Origin: Kineosporiaceae bacterium
GTDB taxonomy: Bacteria; Actinomycetota; Actinomycetes; Actinomycetales; Kineosporiaceae
Direction of reading: 5' to 3'
DNA: 64,000 nucleotides
Assembly (NCBI GenBank): GCA_016713225.1
Contig: JADJPO010000001.1
Location: 1,116,001 to 1,180,000, forward strand
The position numbers and the translations under genes are program-made. Position 1 is the first letter of the stretch, and every line of letters begins with the position of its first letter. Below are positions 55,460-64,000 of this stretch, one piece after another. Under the pieces are notes generated by a model. The model worked only from the letters and a program-made list of their open reading frames with translations. It was not told the origin of the DNA and made no database searches.

Positions 55460-55519
55460 CCGGTGTGGTGGCCGGTGTGGTGGCCGGTGTGGTGGCCGGT
55501 GTGGTGGCCGGTGTGGTGG
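55460..55519. repeat. 12-bp tandem repeat, 5 perfect units, inside module copy 1
   Basis: CCGGTGTGGTGG repeated five times; on the minus strand it encodes TPAT repeats just after the membrane anchor. Units differ by nothing, so copy number is probably unstable. Confidence 0.9.
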
Positions 55520-55998
55520 CCGGCGCGGTGAGTGCCGGGTGGGTGACGGCCCAGCCGGCCCGGAAGACGTCGCTCGCGGGCACATCGGAGTCCGCCGGGG
55601 CCACCTCGGGCCGGTCGATCACGCGTTCCTCGGCACGGACCCACCGAAGGCCCCATACCAGCCATCCGACCAGGAGGCCGGTGACGAAGGCGAGCGCAAG
55701 GGTCAGAGCGGAGTGCACAGCGAACCACGCCATGCGTCCTCCCTCAGGTGTTCCCGGTGCGACGGAAAGACGGCACACCCGACCGTTTCCGTGTCGTCGA
55801 CTAGTGAACACTCCTCGAGTGACCGACGGTATCTGATCGGGACAACTGATCCCGAGTGGGTGCAACGGCAACTACGCACGGTTGCATTCGGCTATCAACC
55901 AGCATCGCATCGTGACCGGAGGGCTGTGCCCGACGGTGCAGAAAGGCCGGGTGAACCGATCACGCCCCACCCTCCGGCTGAGCCGGCCACCGACAGCA

Positions 55999-56037
55999 CG
56001 ACGGCGGGTCCCCGAGGTTCTCGGAGGCCCGCCGTCG
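55999..56037 (-). terminator. hairpin terminator after BON-OmpA copy 2
   Basis: CGACGGCGGG..CCCGAG / CTCGG..CCCGCCGTCG, 40 bases past the stop of the copy 2 gene. The rest of the 344-base gap 55734-56077 holds no gene I can support. Confidence 0.7.
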
Positions 56038-56077
56038 CGTGGTCGACGCTGCTGACAGCGCGATGCTCAGCAGCTGA

Positions 56078-57271
56078 TCACAGCACGAGGAACTCCACGC
56101 GCCGGTTCACCGCCCGGTTGGTCGGCGAGGTGTTCGCCAGCTTCGGCACGCCCTCGCCGAATCCGCGATACGACATGCGCTCGTGGGCGATGCCCAGGCT
56201 GTGCAGCACCTGACGCACCTTCGCGGCCCGTGCGGTGCTCAACCGCAGGTTGGACGCTGCCGACCCGATGTCGTCGGTGTGGCCGTCGATGCGGACCTTG
56301 ACGGCCGGGTTGGCCTTCAGGATGGCCGCCGCCTGCCGAACGGCACGCAACCCAGCCGGCGTGAGCCGGGTGGTGCCGGTCTCGAAGGTGATCTGCGGCA
56401 GGGTGTCGAGCTTCTGCTGCGCAGGGCCGCCGGCCGGCTTGCCCGGGTTGCTGGGTGCCGGGGTTGCGCCGACCGTCAGCTGCGAGGTGACCTTGCCGGC
56501 GTCCTGGGTGACGGCCGCCGCAGCAGCCTCGGCGGCGGTCTTGGCCGCGGCGTCCGCCACGGTGCCGGACAGCGTGAGTGCGCCGTCCTTCAACGCTGCC
56601 GTCGCGGCGCTGGGCTCGCCGAGCGCACCGAGCAGGGTGGCGAACCCGGACAAGCCCTGGTCGGAGACCGCTGCGTCGACCGTGAGCTGGTCGACCACGT
56701 TGCCGGCGCCGAAGGTCGTGGTGGCAGCAGCCACCAGCGCGTCCTTGGCGGCCTGCGTGGGAACGGTGCCGCTCAGCGTGACCTTGCCGCCCGCGGTGAC
56801 CGCGGTGACCGCGGGCAGGGACGCTGCAGCCGAGGGACCGGAGGCTGGTGAGGACGGCGAGGGGGCCGCCGAGCTCGGGGACGGCGTGGTGGCGCCGGTG
56901 TCGGTGCCGGTGCCGAAGTTCGCGGTCACCACGCGGACGCCGTCCAGCGCCGTGACCTTCTCGATCAGCGTCCGCGGGTCGGCGTCGGCCGGCAGGGTGC
57001 CGGTCAGCACGCCGTCCCGGCCGGTGAAGTCGACCTTCACCCCCGGGGTGTCGGCCAGCGCCGTGGCCGCCCGGCCTTCCAGGTCCTGCTCGATGGAGTG
57101 CCGGATCGGGATGTCATGGGCGATCCCGAGCCCGAGCAGGCCCACCGCACCGATCACCCAGGGCAGCGCCCCGGCCGGACGACGCTCCCAGAAGTAGTGC
57201 TTCGTGGTGGTCGTGGTCGTGGTGGTGAGGGTGGTCTCGCGGGAACGCTGGGTGGAGCCGGTCGTCATCAC
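56078..57271 (-). CDS. BON-OmpA family membrane protein, module copy 2
   Basis: 397 aa, same plan as copy 1. A Thr-rich N-terminus and a transmembrane helix (about 35-52, LPWVIGAVGLLGLGIA) precede a BON-like domain (VKVDFTGRDGVLTGTLPADADP), a Ser/Pro linker, two more BON-like units (KVTLSGTVPTQAAKDALVAAA, ALTLSGTVADAAAKTAAEAAA) and an OmpA domain (ITFETGTTRLTPAG, VRIDGHTDDIGSAASNLRLSTARAAKV, NRAVNRRVEFLVL). Peptidoglycan binding is expected. Its start overlaps the end of the upstream partner by 4 bases. Confidence 0.87.
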   Translation of the reverse strand: MMTTGSTQRSRETTLTTTTTTTTKHYFWERRPAGALPWVIGAVGLLGLGIAHDIPIRHSIEQDLEGRAATALADTPGVKVDFTGRDGVLTGTLPADADPRTLIEKVTALDGVRVVTANFGTGTDTGATTPSPSSAAPSPSSPASGPSAAASLPAVTAVTAGGKVTLSGTVPTQAAKDALVAAATTTFGAGNVVDQLTVDAAVSDQGLSGFATLLGALGEPSAATAALKDGALTLSGTVADAAAKTAAEAAAAAVTQDAGKVTSQLTVGATPAPSNPGKPAGGPAQQKLDTLPQITFETGTTRLTPAGLRAVRQAAAILKANPAVKVRIDGHTDDIGSAASNLRLSTARAAKVRQVLHSLGIAHERMSYRGFGEGVPKLANTSPTNRAVNRRVEFLVL

Positions 57272-58263
57272 GCCCTCCGGCCGATGTCGCGGCCGCCGAC
57301 GAGCTGCTCGGTCAGCTGCAGGAAGCCATCCTCGTCGCCGTCCGCCAGCAGCCGGGACTGACGTGCCCAGGTCGGCAGGCTCGGGGCGAAGCGCAGGCCG
57401 GCGGCCTCGAGGGCCGACTGCAGGGAGGCGACGTCGGAGTCCGCCAGGGCGCGGAACGTGGTGATCCCACTGGCGCGCAGAGCGGCGGCGATGCGCGGGC
57501 CGATGCCCTCGACACGCTCCAGGTCGTCGTCCTCGCTCTCGGCGGGTGCCTCGCCCGCGGTGGCGTCGACGAGCGGCTGGACGGCGGGCGCCTCGGCGGC
57601 CTGCGCGCCCGCCTCGGTGCCGTCGGTGGTCTCGGTGTGCTCGCTGCTCTCGGCGGGGGCCGGGGCCTCGGCGGCGATGGCGGCGGTGGGAATGGGTGCG
57701 GTCTCGGGGCCGTCCTCGATGGCCGTGTCGCTCGCCGGGCCACTCACCTGCGCGGATGCGGTGGCGTCATCGGCCACGTCGACCGACGGGGTGGCGACCT
57801 CGGTGACATCGACACCGTGCGCGCCGTGCTCGTGAACGTCCACGACGGGGGCGTCGACCTCGGCCACGTCGATCGACTCGGCGGTCTCGATCACCGGGGT
57901 GGGCTCGACGTCCGGCACGGCGGCCTCGTCCGGGGCGACATCCGCCGCGGCCTGGATCTGGCTGCTGGTCGCCGCGGCCTCGTCCGCCGAGGTGTCGGTC
58001 GCGGCAACGGCTGCTGTGGTGCCGGCTGCCGTGGCTCCGGCGAGCAACCCCTGCAGCCGGGAGATCTCCTCGTCCTTGGCCGTCAGGGCCTGGGCGTGAT
58101 CCGCCACCGCCACGGAGTGCTCGCGCGTGACGCGGGTGATCGCCTCCGACTCGGTGAAGTACCGCTTGTGCCACGGGCGTCGCCACAGCGCCCAGCCGAG
58201 GATCAGCCCGAGCAGGAACGAAAGCAGGATGATCAACCAGGATTGACCGAGAAACCAGGACAC
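57268..58263 (-). CDS. TM-anchored acidic protein with C-terminal helix-hairpin-helix domain, module copy 2
   Basis: 331 aa. GTG 58263 is chosen because GGAGG stands 5 bases upstream and because the N-terminus then aligns with copy 1: SWFLGQSWLIILLSFLLGLILGW. Next come a short coiled region (LTAKDEEISRLQGLLAG), a long acidic Ala/Asp/Glu/Thr linker (about 90-240) and a helix-hairpin-helix domain (DDLERVEGIGPRIAAALRASG) with a C-terminal helical cap. Such HhH domains usually bind DNA or protein non-specifically; in a membrane protein the target is unknown. It is translationally coupled to BON-OmpA copy 2. Confidence 0.78.
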   Translation of the reverse strand: MSWFLGQSWLIILLSFLLGLILGWALWRRPWHKRYFTESEAITRVTREHSVAVADHAQALTAKDEEISRLQGLLAGATAAGTTAAVAATDTSADEAAATSSQIQAAADVAPDEAAVPDVEPTPVIETAESIDVAEVDAPVVDVHEHGAHGVDVTEVATPSVDVADDATASAQVSGPASDTAIEDGPETAPIPTAAIAAEAPAPAESSEHTETTDGTEAGAQAAEAPAVQPLVDATAGEAPAESEDDDLERVEGIGPRIAAALRASGITTFRALADSDVASLQSALEAAGLRFAPSLPTWARQSRLLADGDEDGFLQLTEQLVGGRDIGRRA

Positions 58264-58653
58264 GTGGCCCTCCACGGACGGGTCGGACGGCGTGGGACGA
58301 ACCTCCCACGGCGCGAGCATGTCATGCCGTACTGATCGACGGAGCGAAACCGAAGATCGCTGCGGGTTACTTTAATGCGGGGGGCGAGTGATCAAAGTCG
58401 CCCGCAGTTGCGACTTTGTGCGAATGGTGCATATGGGACGCCATGGCGGGCCGGACACATGGCGCGGACGAGCTTATCCACTCGGGGGCGGAGTCGGGCA
58501 ATCCGACCGCTATCGCATCGGGTCCCGGTCGGCTTGGCCGAGGGCGCTGCACGGCGTGGTGCCGGACCGCTACCTTTGCGCCGTCCTCGTTCGGCGAACG
58601 TGGCGGGCCGCCGTCGCCCCGCTGTCGCGCCTCTCGACCCCGGGTGGATCTCG
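58264..58653. other. 390-base divergent gap without a gene
   Basis: It holds an AT-rich spot (TTTAAT, 58371-58376, reading TAAAGT on the minus strand) that may be the -10 box of the copy 2 module. It also holds a perfect 8-bp inverted repeat AAAGTCGC (58394-58401) / GCGACTTT (58410-58417) with an 8-base loop, which could be an operator for the purine permease. No riboswitch consensus was recognised. Confidence 0.4.
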
Positions 58654-60105
<1,452 letters not shown>

Positions 60106-60147
60106 GGTCCTGCCCTGCGACCACTCGCCCTGACCGCTCCGTCACGC

Positions 60148-60215
60148 CATGATCACCGTTGGATCGCCGTCTGCCACCGCCCAGCCGGAGCAAACGGCGA
60201 TCTGACGGTGATCAT
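60148..60215. repeat. intergenic palindrome, family B copy 2
   Basis: CATGATCACCGTTGGATCGC.. pairs with ..GCGATCTGACGGTGATCATG. The loop contains CACCGCCCAGCCGGAGC, close to the loops of the other two copies. It lies between the permease and aldo/keto reductase genes. Confidence 0.88.
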
Positions 60216-60246
60216 GTGGTTTGTGGGGTGGCCTAGCGTGGTCGCC

Positions 60247-61233
60247 ATGATGACCAGGACATTGGGTACCGCCGGGCCGTCGGTGAGTGCGCTCGGGGTG
60301 GGGTGCTGGGCGATCGGTGGGCCATGGCAGATGGGCGGCATCGAGGCCGGCTGGGGTGCGGTGGACGACGACGAGTCGGTCCGGGCGCTGCGGGCGGCGC
60401 TCGAGGCGGGGGTCACCTTCTTCGACACCGCGGCGAACTACGGCGCCGGGCACAGTGAGCGCGTACTCGGCCGGGCGATCGCCGCGCGACGGGACGACGT
60501 CGTGCTGGCCACCAAGTTCGGCTACCGGGTCGACGAGGCGAACCGCACCGTCGGGGGTCCCGACACCACACCGGCCTCGATCGCCGCGCAGTGCCGCGAG
60601 AGCTTGCGCCGGTTGGGCACCGACCGCATCGACGTGTACTGGTTCCACGTCGGTGACCACCCGATCGAGGCCGTGGACGACGTGCTGGGTGCGCTCGATC
60701 AGCTGGTCGAGGAGGGACTGATCCGGTCCTACGGCTGGAGCACGGACGACGTCCCGCGGGCGGAGGCGTTCCTCGCCGGCGCTCACTGCGTCGCGGTGCA
60801 GCATCAGCTCAACGTGTTCCAGGACAACCCGGCGATGCTCGAGCTGTGCGAGCACTGGGGCGTGGCGAGCGTGAACCGCGGGCCGTTGGCCATGGGGTTG
60901 CTCACCGGCAGCTACGGCCCAGACCGGCAGTTCGCCGCGGGGGATCTGCGGCGGCAGAACCTCGAGTGGATGGGCTACTTCACCGACGGTCGTCCCTCGC
61001 CGGCCTGGCTGGCGCGGCTGGACGCCGTCCGGGACGTGCTCACCGCGGGCGGGCGGACCCTCGCTCAGGGCGCGCTGGGCTGGTTGTGGGCGCGCAGCCC
61101 GATGACGATCCCGATCCCCGGGGTGCGCACCGTGGCTCAGGCGCAGTCGAATGCCGCCGCGCTGCAGTTCGGCCCGCTGACCGCGGCCCAACTCGCCGAG
61201 ATCGAGACCCTGGTCGCCGCGCAGCCACTCTGA
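60247..61233 (+). CDS. aldo/keto reductase
   Basis: 328 aa. (beta/alpha)8 NADPH-dependent oxidoreductase with catalytic Asp (FFDTAANYGAGHSERVLG), Tyr in NYG, Lys (LATKFGY) and His (WFHVGDHP); C-terminal cofactor loop IPIPGVRTVAQAQSNAAAL. Substrate unknown. Start ATG 60247; TAGCGT 8 bases upstream can serve as a -10 box, so the message may be leaderless. Palindromes of family B flank the gene on both sides. Confidence 0.9.
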   Translation: MMTRTLGTAGPSVSALGVGCWAIGGPWQMGGIEAGWGAVDDDESVRALRAALEAGVTFFDTAANYGAGHSERVLGRAIAARRDDVVLATKFGYRVDEANRTVGGPDTTPASIAAQCRESLRRLGTDRIDVYWFHVGDHPIEAVDDVLGALDQLVEEGLIRSYGWSTDDVPRAEAFLAGAHCVAVQHQLNVFQDNPAMLELCEHWGVASVNRGPLAMGLLTGSYGPDRQFAAGDLRRQNLEWMGYFTDGRPSPAWLARLDAVRDVLTAGGRTLAQGALGWLWARSPMTIPIPGVRTVAQAQSNAAALQFGPLTAAQLAEIETLVAAQPL

Positions 61234-61250
61234 TCACCGTCGCCCCGCCC

Positions 61251-61319
61251 CATGATCACCGTTGGATCGCAGTTTCCCACCGCCTGACCGGAGCAAACTG
61301 CGATCCAACGGTGATCATG
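61251..61319. repeat. intergenic palindrome, family B copy 3: perfect 25-base arms
   Basis: CATGATCACCGTTGGATCGC.. (61251-61275) is the exact complement of 61295-61319. The 19-base loop (CACCGCCTGACCGGAGC core) is asymmetric and conserved with the other copies. It lies between convergent genes. Confidence 0.95.
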
Positions 61320-61324
61320 GAGCG

Positions 61325-61350
61325 GTCTGGTCTGGTCTGGTCTGGTCTGG
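61325..61350. repeat. 5-bp tandem repeat GTCTG, 5 units
   Basis: Simple repeat directly after the family B palindrome, non-coding. Confidence 0.85.
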
Positions 61351-61386
61351 GGCGGTTTGCTCTGGTCGGCCTGGCCGGCTGCGCGG

Positions 61387-62421
61387 TCACGGTCGACGCG
61401 CGTGTCGCCAGGCCTCGACCAGGAACGGGTGGACGGCGTTCACCACGACGGCGATCACGATGCAGAGCTGCACGGTGGGGGCGGCGCGGTCGCGGGGCAC
61501 GGCGAGCAGGATCGCTGTGGCCAGGTAGGGCAGCACGGCCAGGCCGGCGGTGAGGGTCAGGAAGGGGTCTCTGCGCACCAGGGCACCGGCCGTGCTGCGC
61601 ACCCCCGGCCCGGCTTCGCGCCAGGGAACCCAGGCCACGGCCAACCCCAGCGCGAGCACCGCGAGGGCGGTCACCAGGCGCGAGGTCAGGGGCTGATCAG
61701 TCAGTGTGATCCAGGCCAGCCCTGCCGCTCCGGCCCAGCCCGCGGCCGCCACCCGGCGGCTGATGCTCAGCACCAGATCGGCGATGCGCTCCCGGGAGCC
61801 CTCGTCACCGGGGCTGGCGGCCAGCGCCCGGGTGAGGGCTGCTGCCGCCTCGGCCGGCCGGCCGCCGTCCAGATGAGCGCGGGCGTCGACGCGGTGCACG
61901 TGCCCGAGGGTGGGTGCCAGCCGCAAGGCCTCGGCATGGACGGCGCGTGCCTGGCGGGTGCGGCCCAGTTCGGTGAGTACCTGGCCGTGTAGGGCGATGA
62001 TGCGTGCGTCGTCCGGCCGCAGCTCGCGAGCCCGGGCGATGTCGGCCTCGGCGCGTCGTCGGTCCAGCCTCACGGCATGGGCCAGAGCGCGGTGGGCGAG
62101 GTGGTGAGCCGCCCAGGGTTCGAGGCGGATCGCCTCGCCGAACGCCGTCAGGGCGGTATCCGCGCGGCCGAGCATCAGCAGCGACCAGCCGACCTGGGCG
62201 TGGCTCTCGGCGTCGTCCGGGGCTGCCGTGGCGGCCGCCATCGCCGCCTCGAAGGCCGCCTCGGGCTGATCGAGGCGCTGGTGGCACTCGCTGAGCAGTT
62301 GCAGCGCGGCAGCATCGTGAGGTGCCACGCGCAGGGCGGCCTGGACGACGTCCAGGGCCGCTGCGGTACGCCCGGCCTCGAGCAGCAGCCAGGCCCGCTG
62401 CAGGTGGGTGTCGTCGTGCAT
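61387..62421 (-). CDS. TPR membrane protein
   Basis: 344 aa. Residues 1-210 contain about six tetratricopeptide repeats (ALDVVQAALRVAPHDAAALQLLSECHQRL, SLLMLGRADTALTAFGEAIRLEP, VLTELGRTRQARAVHAEALRLAP). The C-terminal 120 residues hold about four transmembrane helices (AGAAGLAWITL, LVTALAVLALGLAVAWV, LTLTAGLAVLPYLATAILLAV, LCIVIAVVVNAVHPFLV). A scaffold role at the membrane is likely; partners unknown. Confidence 0.8.
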   Translation of the reverse strand: MHDDTHLQRAWLLLEAGRTAAALDVVQAALRVAPHDAAALQLLSECHQRLDQPEAAFEAAMAAATAAPDDAESHAQVGWSLLMLGRADTALTAFGEAIRLEPWAAHHLAHRALAHAVRLDRRRAEADIARARELRPDDARIIALHGQVLTELGRTRQARAVHAEALRLAPTLGHVHRVDARAHLDGGRPAEAAAALTRALAASPGDEGSRERIADLVLSISRRVAAAGWAGAAGLAWITLTDQPLTSRLVTALAVLALGLAVAWVPWREAGPGVRSTAGALVRRDPFLTLTAGLAVLPYLATAILLAVPRDRAAPTVQLCIVIAVVVNAVHPFLVEAWRHARRP

Positions 62422-62493
62422 GATGTCGGGTCGCCCGTCCGGGTGCTGTTCGGCCTCGAGGTCGGCGTCAGCGTAGATCAGGTTCCAGCTGGG

Positions 62494-63609
62494 TCAGGGC
62501 GCCAGCAGGTCCTGAATGCGTTCGACCTCGGCGGCCAGCAGGGCGGCCGGCGGTTTCGGACGGTCGTCGAACAGGGTGACCCTCACCCGGTCGGCGGCGC
62601 CGTCCTCGAGCTGCCAGGTGCCGACGACGCCGTCGGGTGTGGCCACGACGGGGGTGATCCAGCCGGCAGCGCGGCTGACGTCGGCGCGGTGCCCTGGCGG
62701 GATCAGGTGCGCGTCACCGGTGCCGGGACCGAGCACGAACTGGTCGAAGGCGGGCAACAGTCGGACGGCGAGTGCCGGGTTCGCGGGGTCGGTGGCGGCC
62801 AGGTCCTCGACGTCCTGGGTGCGGGCGAGCAGCCGGGTGCCCTCGACGTCGACCGGGGTCAGCTCCTCGCCCAGATCGGCGAACCATTGCCGCAGAGTCG
62901 GTTTCGAGGTGGCGCCGCGCAGCAGCCAGGCGTCGAAGGCCGCCGGGTCGGCGGGTCCGAACGCGGCCAGGTAGGCCGGGATGGCGTGGCGCGCGGCGTC
63001 GTCCACGGCCATCAGCCCCGGCCAGCCGGGCGCCACGTCCTGCGGCCGGGTGAAGGTCACCTTGCTGCCCCGACTCGGCCCGTTGCACAGGATCCCTTGC
63101 CAGGCAAGGGGTTTGAGCGCCGATCCCCAGGACGAGGCGACCTGGTCGGCCAGCTGCGCGCCGTCCGGGCTCTCGCGCAGGTGAGCGACCAGCTCGTCCC
63201 GGGTGCGCGGTACCCCGTCCGCCAGTAACTCGGCCACGGCGGCCTCGAGCCGCTCGACCTGATCGAGCGTCAGGTACGTCTTCTGCCACGACCCCTTCGC
63301 CCAGGTGCGCGGCGCGGCGGCCAGGGTGAGGAACGCCGCGGCGTCCTCGGGGTGCAGCACGTGCAGGGTGCCGCGCATCGCCCAGGTACGCAGCAACTCG
63401 CCGCGCGCCAAAGCCGCCGCGAGCGTGTCATCGCGCCCGGCGCCGGTTGTGTCGAGCCGGACGGCGACCGCCAGCTCGGCCGCCGAGGTGACCTGGGCCT
63501 GTACCCCACACAACCGCCGCGCGGTGGCCACGGCCGAGCCCACGTCGAACTGCCGCCCCAACCGCCAGGCATGCACCTGCGACCAGGTCAGCGACGGCAC
63601 CGCGGGCAT
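62494..63609 (-). CDS. AlkZ-like winged-helix DNA-binding protein (DUF/HTH_42 family)
   Basis: 371 aa. Winged-helix protein of the YcaQ/AlkZ group: LTWSQVHAWRLGRQFDV at the start, then GVQAQVTSAAELAVAVR, whose QxQ pair is the catalytic motif of AlkZ glycosylases that unhook interstrand crosslinks. It continues with LLRTWAMRGTLHVLHPEDAAAFLTL, RPQDVAPGWPGLMAVDDAARHAIPAYLAAFGPADPAAFDAW and LLPAFDQFVLGPGTGDAHLIP. Glycosylase activity is likely but many relatives are uncharacterised. ATG 63609 avoids a Trp/Gly-rich leader encoded by low-complexity DNA. Confidence 0.85.
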   Translation of the reverse strand: MPAVPSLTWSQVHAWRLGRQFDVGSAVATARRLCGVQAQVTSAAELAVAVRLDTTGAGRDDTLAAALARGELLRTWAMRGTLHVLHPEDAAAFLTLAAAPRTWAKGSWQKTYLTLDQVERLEAAVAELLADGVPRTRDELVAHLRESPDGAQLADQVASSWGSALKPLAWQGILCNGPSRGSKVTFTRPQDVAPGWPGLMAVDDAARHAIPAYLAAFGPADPAAFDAWLLRGATSKPTLRQWFADLGEELTPVDVEGTRLLARTQDVEDLAATDPANPALAVRLLPAFDQFVLGPGTGDAHLIPPGHRADVSRAAGWITPVVATPDGVVGTWQLEDGAADRVRVTLFDDRPKPPAALLAAEVERIQDLLAP

Positions 63610-63636
63610 ACCCCAACCCTGCCACGACAACCCCCA

Positions 63637-63686
63637 GCCACCCCAGCCACCCCACCCACCCCCCAGCCACCCCAGCCACCCCCACC
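63637..63686. repeat. C-rich low-complexity repeat
   Basis: CAGCCACCC units, period about 10, directly upstream of the winged-helix gene. Confidence 0.75.
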
Positions 63687-63693
63687 GAACCCG

Positions 63694-63784
63694 CTCATGC
63701 TCCGCAGGTGCCCGTCCATGCTCCGCGCGTGACGCTTTGACACCGTTGACAGGGGCTCTGGGAGTGTCACCCGCGGAGCATGAG
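63694..63784. repeat. intergenic inverted repeat, family D
   Basis: CTCATGCTCCGCAGGTG (from 63694) faces GTCACCCGCGGAGCATGAG (63766-63784). A further direct copy CATGCTCCGCGCGTGAC begins at 63717. There are thus three related copies between divergent genes. Confidence 0.8.
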
Positions 63785-63873
63785 CAGGTTTGTCCCGGGG
63801 GCTCGAGCGGGCCGGGAATGAGCGAGGTCGAGGCGGGGTTGTCGCGAGAGCCACCGAGGAGGCCAACCCGCTC

Positions 63874-64000
63874 GTGAGTCCCACGTTCACCGCGCTGCAG
63901 CACCCGAACTATCGGCGCTGGGCGGTGGGGGCGCTGATCTCGAACACCGGCACGTGGATGCAGCGGGTGGCGCAGGACTGGCTCGTCCTGACCGTGTTGA
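63874..64000 (+). CDS. MFS transporter, N-terminal fragment cut by window edge
   Basis: GTG 63874 opens a frame to the window end: SPTFTALQHPNYRRWAVGALIS, then NTGTWMQRVAQDWLVLTVL. This is the standard N-terminus of the MFS_3 (enterobactin-exporter-like) group, with helix 1 and the GTWMQRVAQDWLV signature. AGGAGG stands 12 bases before the GTG. Only 42 residues are visible. Confidence 0.8.
   Translation, partial: MSPTFTALQHPNYRRWAVGALISNTGTWMQRVAQDWLVLTVL

Larger units (their letters stand above)
54028..55733 (-). pseudogene. TM-anchored acidic protein with C-terminal helix-hairpin-helix domain, module copy 1, apparent frameshift
   Basis: ATG 55733 (GGGAGGA just upstream) gives AWFAVHSALTLALAFVTGLLVGW, a transmembrane anchor like that of copy 2. 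A long Pro/Thr/Asp/Glu-rich part and an internal helical domain (LTLIDGVTPQMAAALATEGIGSFFAVA) follow. Near 54310-54380 the frame shifts by -1. The second frame reads EEDLERIHGVDAAMADALKAAG and goes on to a normal end (MIGRENS), like copy 2 (DDLERVEGIGPRIAAALRASG). So the gene looks intact apart from one missing base; error or true lesion. About 568 residues if repaired. Confidence 0.72.

Noticed and set aside
58264..58653. purine riboswitch upstream of the NCS2 permease
   Set aside because: No conserved purine-aptamer core is visible; only a short inverted repeat is present.
63610..63903. N-terminal extension of the winged-helix protein
   Set aside because: The extension is Trp/Gly low complexity from C-rich repeat DNA and overlaps the divergent MFS gene.

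Overview
The window is high-GC, densely coded DNA from an actinomycete (phylum Actinomycetota). The evidence is the G/C-rich codon use with frequent GTG starts, many ATG sites that lie directly downstream of a TAnnnT -10 box (candidate leaderless genes), and several gene families typical of the phylum: WXG100, HelD/HelR, an F420/LLM-type oxidoreductase, two PadR modules, YkwD-like CAP proteins, DUF3027, DUF2530, BON-OmpA and Ini-type dynamins. Part of the right half (XPB helicase, its helicase-C partner, cold-shock protein, MFS, DUF3027) recalls the order of homologous genes in Mycobacterium (Rv0861c to Rv0883c, from memory). No mycolate-specific genes, rRNA, tRNA, CRISPR or insertion sequence were seen. 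No genus is assigned.

Layout. 1-5.9 kb: the 3' end of an XdhC-type maturation factor, small proteins, and a coxS-coxL-coxM operon whose large subunit carries the form II signature AYRGAGR. 6-11.4 kb: a HelD/HelR ATPase, a WXG100 protein, two DnaA-box-like sites, and two tandem CAP-domain secreted paralogues that also share their promoter. 11.4-21.5 kb: a PLP decarboxylase divergent from an Lrp-type regulator, a DUF4031/Nudix-like protein, HD hydrolase, YhhN protein, HtrA protease, CNNM/CBS membrane protein and an OmpR-type two-component system. 21.5-31.3 kb: a membrane-anchored Hsp70-like protein, an acidic protein, two dynamin-like GTPases matching IniC and IniA in size and order, an IniB-like Gly/Asn-rich protein and a STAND-LuxR regulator resembling IniR. 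This is the most interesting system in the window.

31.4-34.3 kb: an operon of ferric-reductase-like membrane flavocytochrome, membrane-anchored FMN-binding protein and ApbE flavin transferase, which looks like an extracytoplasmic electron-transfer chain. 34.4-46.6 kb: XPB helicase and partner, two PadR regulators (one with a HAAS-type membrane protein), LLM oxidoreductase, a cadmium/beta-carbonic-anhydrase-like protein, acyl-CoA synthetase, an apparently frameshifted HAD phosphatase and a cold-shock protein. 46.6-58.3 kb: MFS transporter, DUF3027, a 1086-residue sacsin/Hsp90-like ATPase, DUF2530, and two tandem copies of a two-gene module (single-pass TM protein with a C-terminal helix-hairpin-helix domain, then a BON-OmpA protein), one copy apparently frameshifted. 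58.6-64 kb: purine permease, aldo/keto reductase, TPR membrane protein, AlkZ-like winged-helix protein and the start of an MFS transporter.

A second theme is the intergenic DNA. Eight long inverted repeats in four sequence families sit between genes. The most striking is a nearly perfect 100-bp palindrome at 42561-42660. Families A and B share the core CGGTGATCATG in opposite orientations. Many lie at gene 3' ends and even supply stop codons, so they may act as two-way terminators as well as being repeats in their own right.
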